A stretch of DNA of 33,917 bases from Casp-actino8 sp964614655 (GTDB taxonomy: Bacteria; Actinomycetota; Acidimicrobiia; Acidimicrobiales; Ilumatobacteraceae), in assembly GCA_964614655.1 (NCBI GenBank), contig CAZTPF010000021.1:1-33917 (forward strand). The letters run 5' to 3'. Numbering within the stretch: position 1 is the stretch's first letter; each line of letters starts with the position of its first letter. The notes below the pieces were generated by a model, which did not search any database, had not been told where the DNA came from, and saw only the letters and a list, made by a program, of their open reading frames with translations. Below, in pieces: positions 31,855 to 33,917 of this stretch. The position numbers and the translations under genes were made by a program.

Positions 31855-33252
31855 ATGACCGCACCCGTCATCGCCGATCTGCTCGTCCGCAACGCACGCC
31901 TCGTGGCGACCATGGACGATCAGCGGCGTGAGTTGCCCGGCGGATGGGTGGCGGTGACCGACGGTCTGGTGTCGGCGATCGGTGCGTCGACTCAGGAGCC
32001 CCCGGAGGCGCGCGAGGTGATCGACGCGTCCGATTGTCTCGTCACACCCGGACTGGTCAACACCCATCACCACATCTACCAGAACCTCACGCGCGCCTTT
32101 CCGCCCATGACCGACAAGCCCCTGTTCGGGTGGTTGCAGTCGCTGTATCCGCTGTGGCGCGGTATCGACGAGGAGTCGGTGTACGTGAGTGCCTTCGTCG
32201 GATTGGCCGAACTGGCGATGTCGGGTTGCACCACCAGTACCGATCATCTGTATCTGCATCCTCGAGGAGCGGGCGACCTGCTGAGTGCCGAGATCATGGC
32301 GGCGCGTGATCTGGGCGTTCGCTTCCATCCGACCCGCGGTTCGATGTCGTTGTCGGAGAAGGACGGAGGTCTCCCACCCGACGACGTGGTGGCCGACGAC
32401 GACGAGATTCTCGCCGCGAGCGAAGAAGCCGTGCATCGTCATCACGATCGATCGCACGGGGCCATGGTGCGCATCGCACTCGCGCCGTGTTCGCCGTTCA
32501 GCGTGACCGAGGAGCTCATGGTGCGTTCGGCCGAATTGGCCGAAAAGCTCGACGTGCGTCTTCACACGCACTTCGCCGAGAACGCCGAGGACGACGAGTT
32601 CTCGTTGGCCACCTTCGGATGTCGGCCCATGGAGTATCTCGAGCGAACCGGCTGGTGCACCGATCGCACGTGGGTCGCGCATTGCGTGATGCCGAACGAC
32701 GACGAAGTACATCGACTCGGTGCAGCCGGAGTGGGTGTGGCGCATTGTCCGAGCAGCAATCTGATCCTCGCATCGGGAATCTCTCCGATCGTCTCGTTGC
32801 GTCGCGCCGGTGCCAAGGTCGGACTGGGCGTGGACGGCTCGTCGTCGGCCGACTCGGCGTCGCTGTGGCTCGAGGCGCGACAGGCCATGCTGCTCGCCAA
32901 ACTGCGCGATGGCGCTTCGGCCGGCACGGCTCGGATGGCCCTCGAGATCGCGACCAGAGGTGGGGCTGGCTGTCTCGGACGTGAAGGTGAGATCGGGGAA
33001 TTGAGCGTCGGCGCAGTCGGCGATCTCGCCGTATGGCGTCTCACTGGTCCGCAGTTCGCCGGAGCGTTGGCCGATCCGATCGAGGCCTGGTTGCGATGCG
33101 GTCCGATCGGTGCTCATCACACGATCGTCCATGGTCGGTCGGTGGTGCGCGACGGGATCATCGTTGATTCGAGGCTCGACGACGTCTTGCGTCGACATGC
33201 GGTCGAGAGTCGCAGGATCCAACGCCTCGACGAGTCTCGTCGGACGACATGA
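31855..33252 (+). CDS. Amidohydrolase, 8-oxoguanine deaminase-like
   Basis: 465 aa. Amidohydrolase TIM barrel with TPGLVNTHHHIYQNLTRAFP (metal ligands His71 and His73), LHTHFAENAEDDEF, VAHCVMPNDDE and LGVDGSSSAD (catalytic Asp). The segment QNLTRAFPPMTDKPLFGWLQSLYPLW is like that of characterised 8-oxoguanine deaminases of the Pa0142 type, which convert 8-oxoguanine to urate. Related guanine, cytosine or triazine hydrolases remain possible. The upstream purine-hydroxylase-like fusion fits a purine setting. The stop overlaps the HAD gene start by ATGA. Confidence 0.82.
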   Translation: MTAPVIADLLVRNARLVATMDDQRRELPGGWVAVTDGLVSAIGASTQEPPEAREVIDASDCLVTPGLVNTHHHIYQNLTRAFPPMTDKPLFGWLQSLYPLWRGIDEESVYVSAFVGLAELAMSGCTTSTDHLYLHPRGAGDLLSAEIMAARDLGVRFHPTRGSMSLSEKDGGLPPDDVVADDDEILAASEEAVHRHHDRSHGAMVRIALAPCSPFSVTEELMVRSAELAEKLDVRLHTHFAENAEDDEFSLATFGCRPMEYLERTGWCTDRTWVAHCVMPNDDEVHRLGAAGVGVAHCPSSNLILASGISPIVSLRRAGAKVGLGVDGSSSADSASLWLEARQAMLLAKLRDGASAGTARMALEIATRGGAGCLGREGEIGELSVGAVGDLAVWRLTGPQFAGALADPIEAWLRCGPIGAHHTIVHGRSVVRDGIIVDSRLDDVLRRHAVESRRIQRLDESRRTT

Positions 33253-33917
33253 CGGTCCCAGGTCTGCCGGCGGCTGTTCTGTGGGACATGGACGGCACTC
33301 TCGTCGACACCGAGCCGTATTGGATCGACGCCGAATTCGAGATCGTCGACATGCACGGCGGCACATGGAGCCACGATCACGCCAAGGCTCTCGTGGGTTC
33401 CGACCTGCTCGATTCAGGTGCCTACATCCGCGAGCACGGCGGTGTCGATCGAACGCCGACCGAGATCGTCGAGATGCTGCTCGACCGGGTGGTCGCGCGG
33501 GTACGGGCCGAGGTGCCGTGGCGACCTGGTGCGCGTGAACTGCTCGCCGAGGTACGTGGCGCATCGGTGCACACCGCATTGGTGACGATGTCGTGGCGAC
33601 GCTTCGCCGACGAGGTCGTGAACTGTCTGCCGACCGGAAGTTTCACGACATCGGTCACCGGTGACGAAGTGGCACGTGGCAAGCCGCACCCCGAGCCGTA
33701 CCTGCGAGCGGCCGAGCGGCTGGGTGTGCGTGCCGATCAGTGTTTGGCGATCGAGGATTCACCGACGGGGGTCCGCTCGGCGTTGGCGGCCGGTTGTCGA
33801 GTGATCGCTGTGCCTCATGTGGTCGAGGTGTCACCCGACCTCGCCGATCTACCCGAGTCGATCGGACAACTCACCCTTCTCCCCACCCTCGACGGTGTCG
33901 AACTCGGGGATCTGGTG
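33249..33917 (+). CDS. HAD-superfamily phosphatase (3' end outside window)
   Basis: 223 codons from ATG 33249 to the window edge without a stop. HAD motif I LWDMDGTLVDTEP (Asp13, Asp15), motif II around LVTMSW, Lys in RGKPHPEPYL and motif III AIEDSPTGVRSALAAGCRVIAVP. The cap is of the small helical type inserted after motif I, as in beta-phosphoglucomutase and phosphoglycolate phosphatase-like proteins. The substrate is not determinable. It is translationally coupled to the amidohydrolase. Confidence 0.88.
   Translation, partial: MTVPGLPAAVLWDMDGTLVDTEPYWIDAEFEIVDMHGGTWSHDHAKALVGSDLLDSGAYIREHGGVDRTPTEIVEMLLDRVVARVRAEVPWRPGARELLAEVRGASVHTALVTMSWRRFADEVVNCLPTGSFTTSVTGDEVARGKPHPEPYLRAAERLGVRADQCLAIEDSPTGVRSALAAGCRVIAVPHVVEVSPDLADLPESIGQLTLLPTLDGVELGDLV

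Noticed and set aside
31030..33579. 849-aa minus-strand open frame opposite the fusion, basic repeat and amidohydrolase genes
   Set aside because: It runs through the N gap and antisense to three convincing genes. Its Arg/His-rich composition is typical of a high-GC shadow frame.

Overview
The window is a contiguous high-GC bacterial chromosome segment, broken only by a run of 100 N at 31502-31601. Gene content and style point to an actinobacterium, most likely of the class Acidimicrobiia (inference from reading, not a database search). The signs are many GTG starts, frequent 4-base ATGA/GTGA overlaps, a MtrAB-LpqB-like three-gene signalling unit, a paired Get3/ArsA-like ATPase locus, LysM-transglycosylase and NfeD/FxsA/GerMN families, and a secreted repeat protein with a C-terminal InlB-like module of a type I associate with this group. 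No transposase, phage gene, rRNA or CRISPR array is visible.

Layout. 1-531 is the 3'-truncated gene of a TetR-type regulator (minus strand). It is divergent from a large secreted beta-helix/GLUG-like repeat protein (638-3382), and a perfect 7-7-7 palindrome holding a TATAAT box lies between them. 3432-6475 is a coupled pair: a membrane spermidine-synthase-like protein and a lipoprotein glycerophosphodiesterase. 6.5-13.8 kb carries five minus-strand tRNA genes (Arg-TCG, Arg-ACG, Ser-GCT, Ser-TGA, Pro-CGG) among genes for a DUF4287-type protein, a small unknown, a LysM transglycosylase, an SDR, prephenate dehydratase (pheA), the nickel-pincer cofactor pair larB-larC, and a GFA-family zinc protein bracketed by two 55-bp near-identical inverted repeats. 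13.8-18.3 kb holds a lone receiver protein, the two Get3/ArsA-like ATPases, and the nfeD-alkB pair. 18.3-21.4 kb is selA-selB for selenocysteine incorporation. 21.4-25.5 kb holds fxsA, a response regulator-histidine kinase-GerMN lipoprotein operon, and a NUDIX hydrolase. 25.5-27.2 kb is a persulfide-response operon (cstR-like repressor then cstB-like MBL-rhodanese) with a readable promoter and operator. 27.2-28.9 kb holds Mrp/ApbC and an ErpA/IscA-type Fe-S protein. 28.9-33.9 kb has a Tat-type thioredoxin-fold lipoprotein, a compact [2Fe-2S]-molybdenum hydroxylase fusion that looks catalytically degenerate, a (K/S/P/A)-repeat basic protein interrupted by the assembly gap, a 51-aa membrane protein, an 8-oxoguanine-deaminase-like amidohydrolase, and a HAD hydrolase cut by the window end.

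How the genes work together. Several cofactor and sulfur/selenium/Fe-S functions cluster here: larBC, selAB, cstR-cstB, mrp, and erpA next to a [2Fe-2S] protein. The clearest regulatory circuits readable from sequence are the CstR-type operator inside its own promoter and a tandem 11-bp direct repeat upstream of the OmpR-family regulator. The most unusual items are the inverted-repeat-bracketed GFA gene, the shortened molybdenum hydroxylase fusion, and the internally duplicating repeat protein with its palindromic operator. All coordinates and starts were read by eye. Family calls rest on motifs and were not checked by search.
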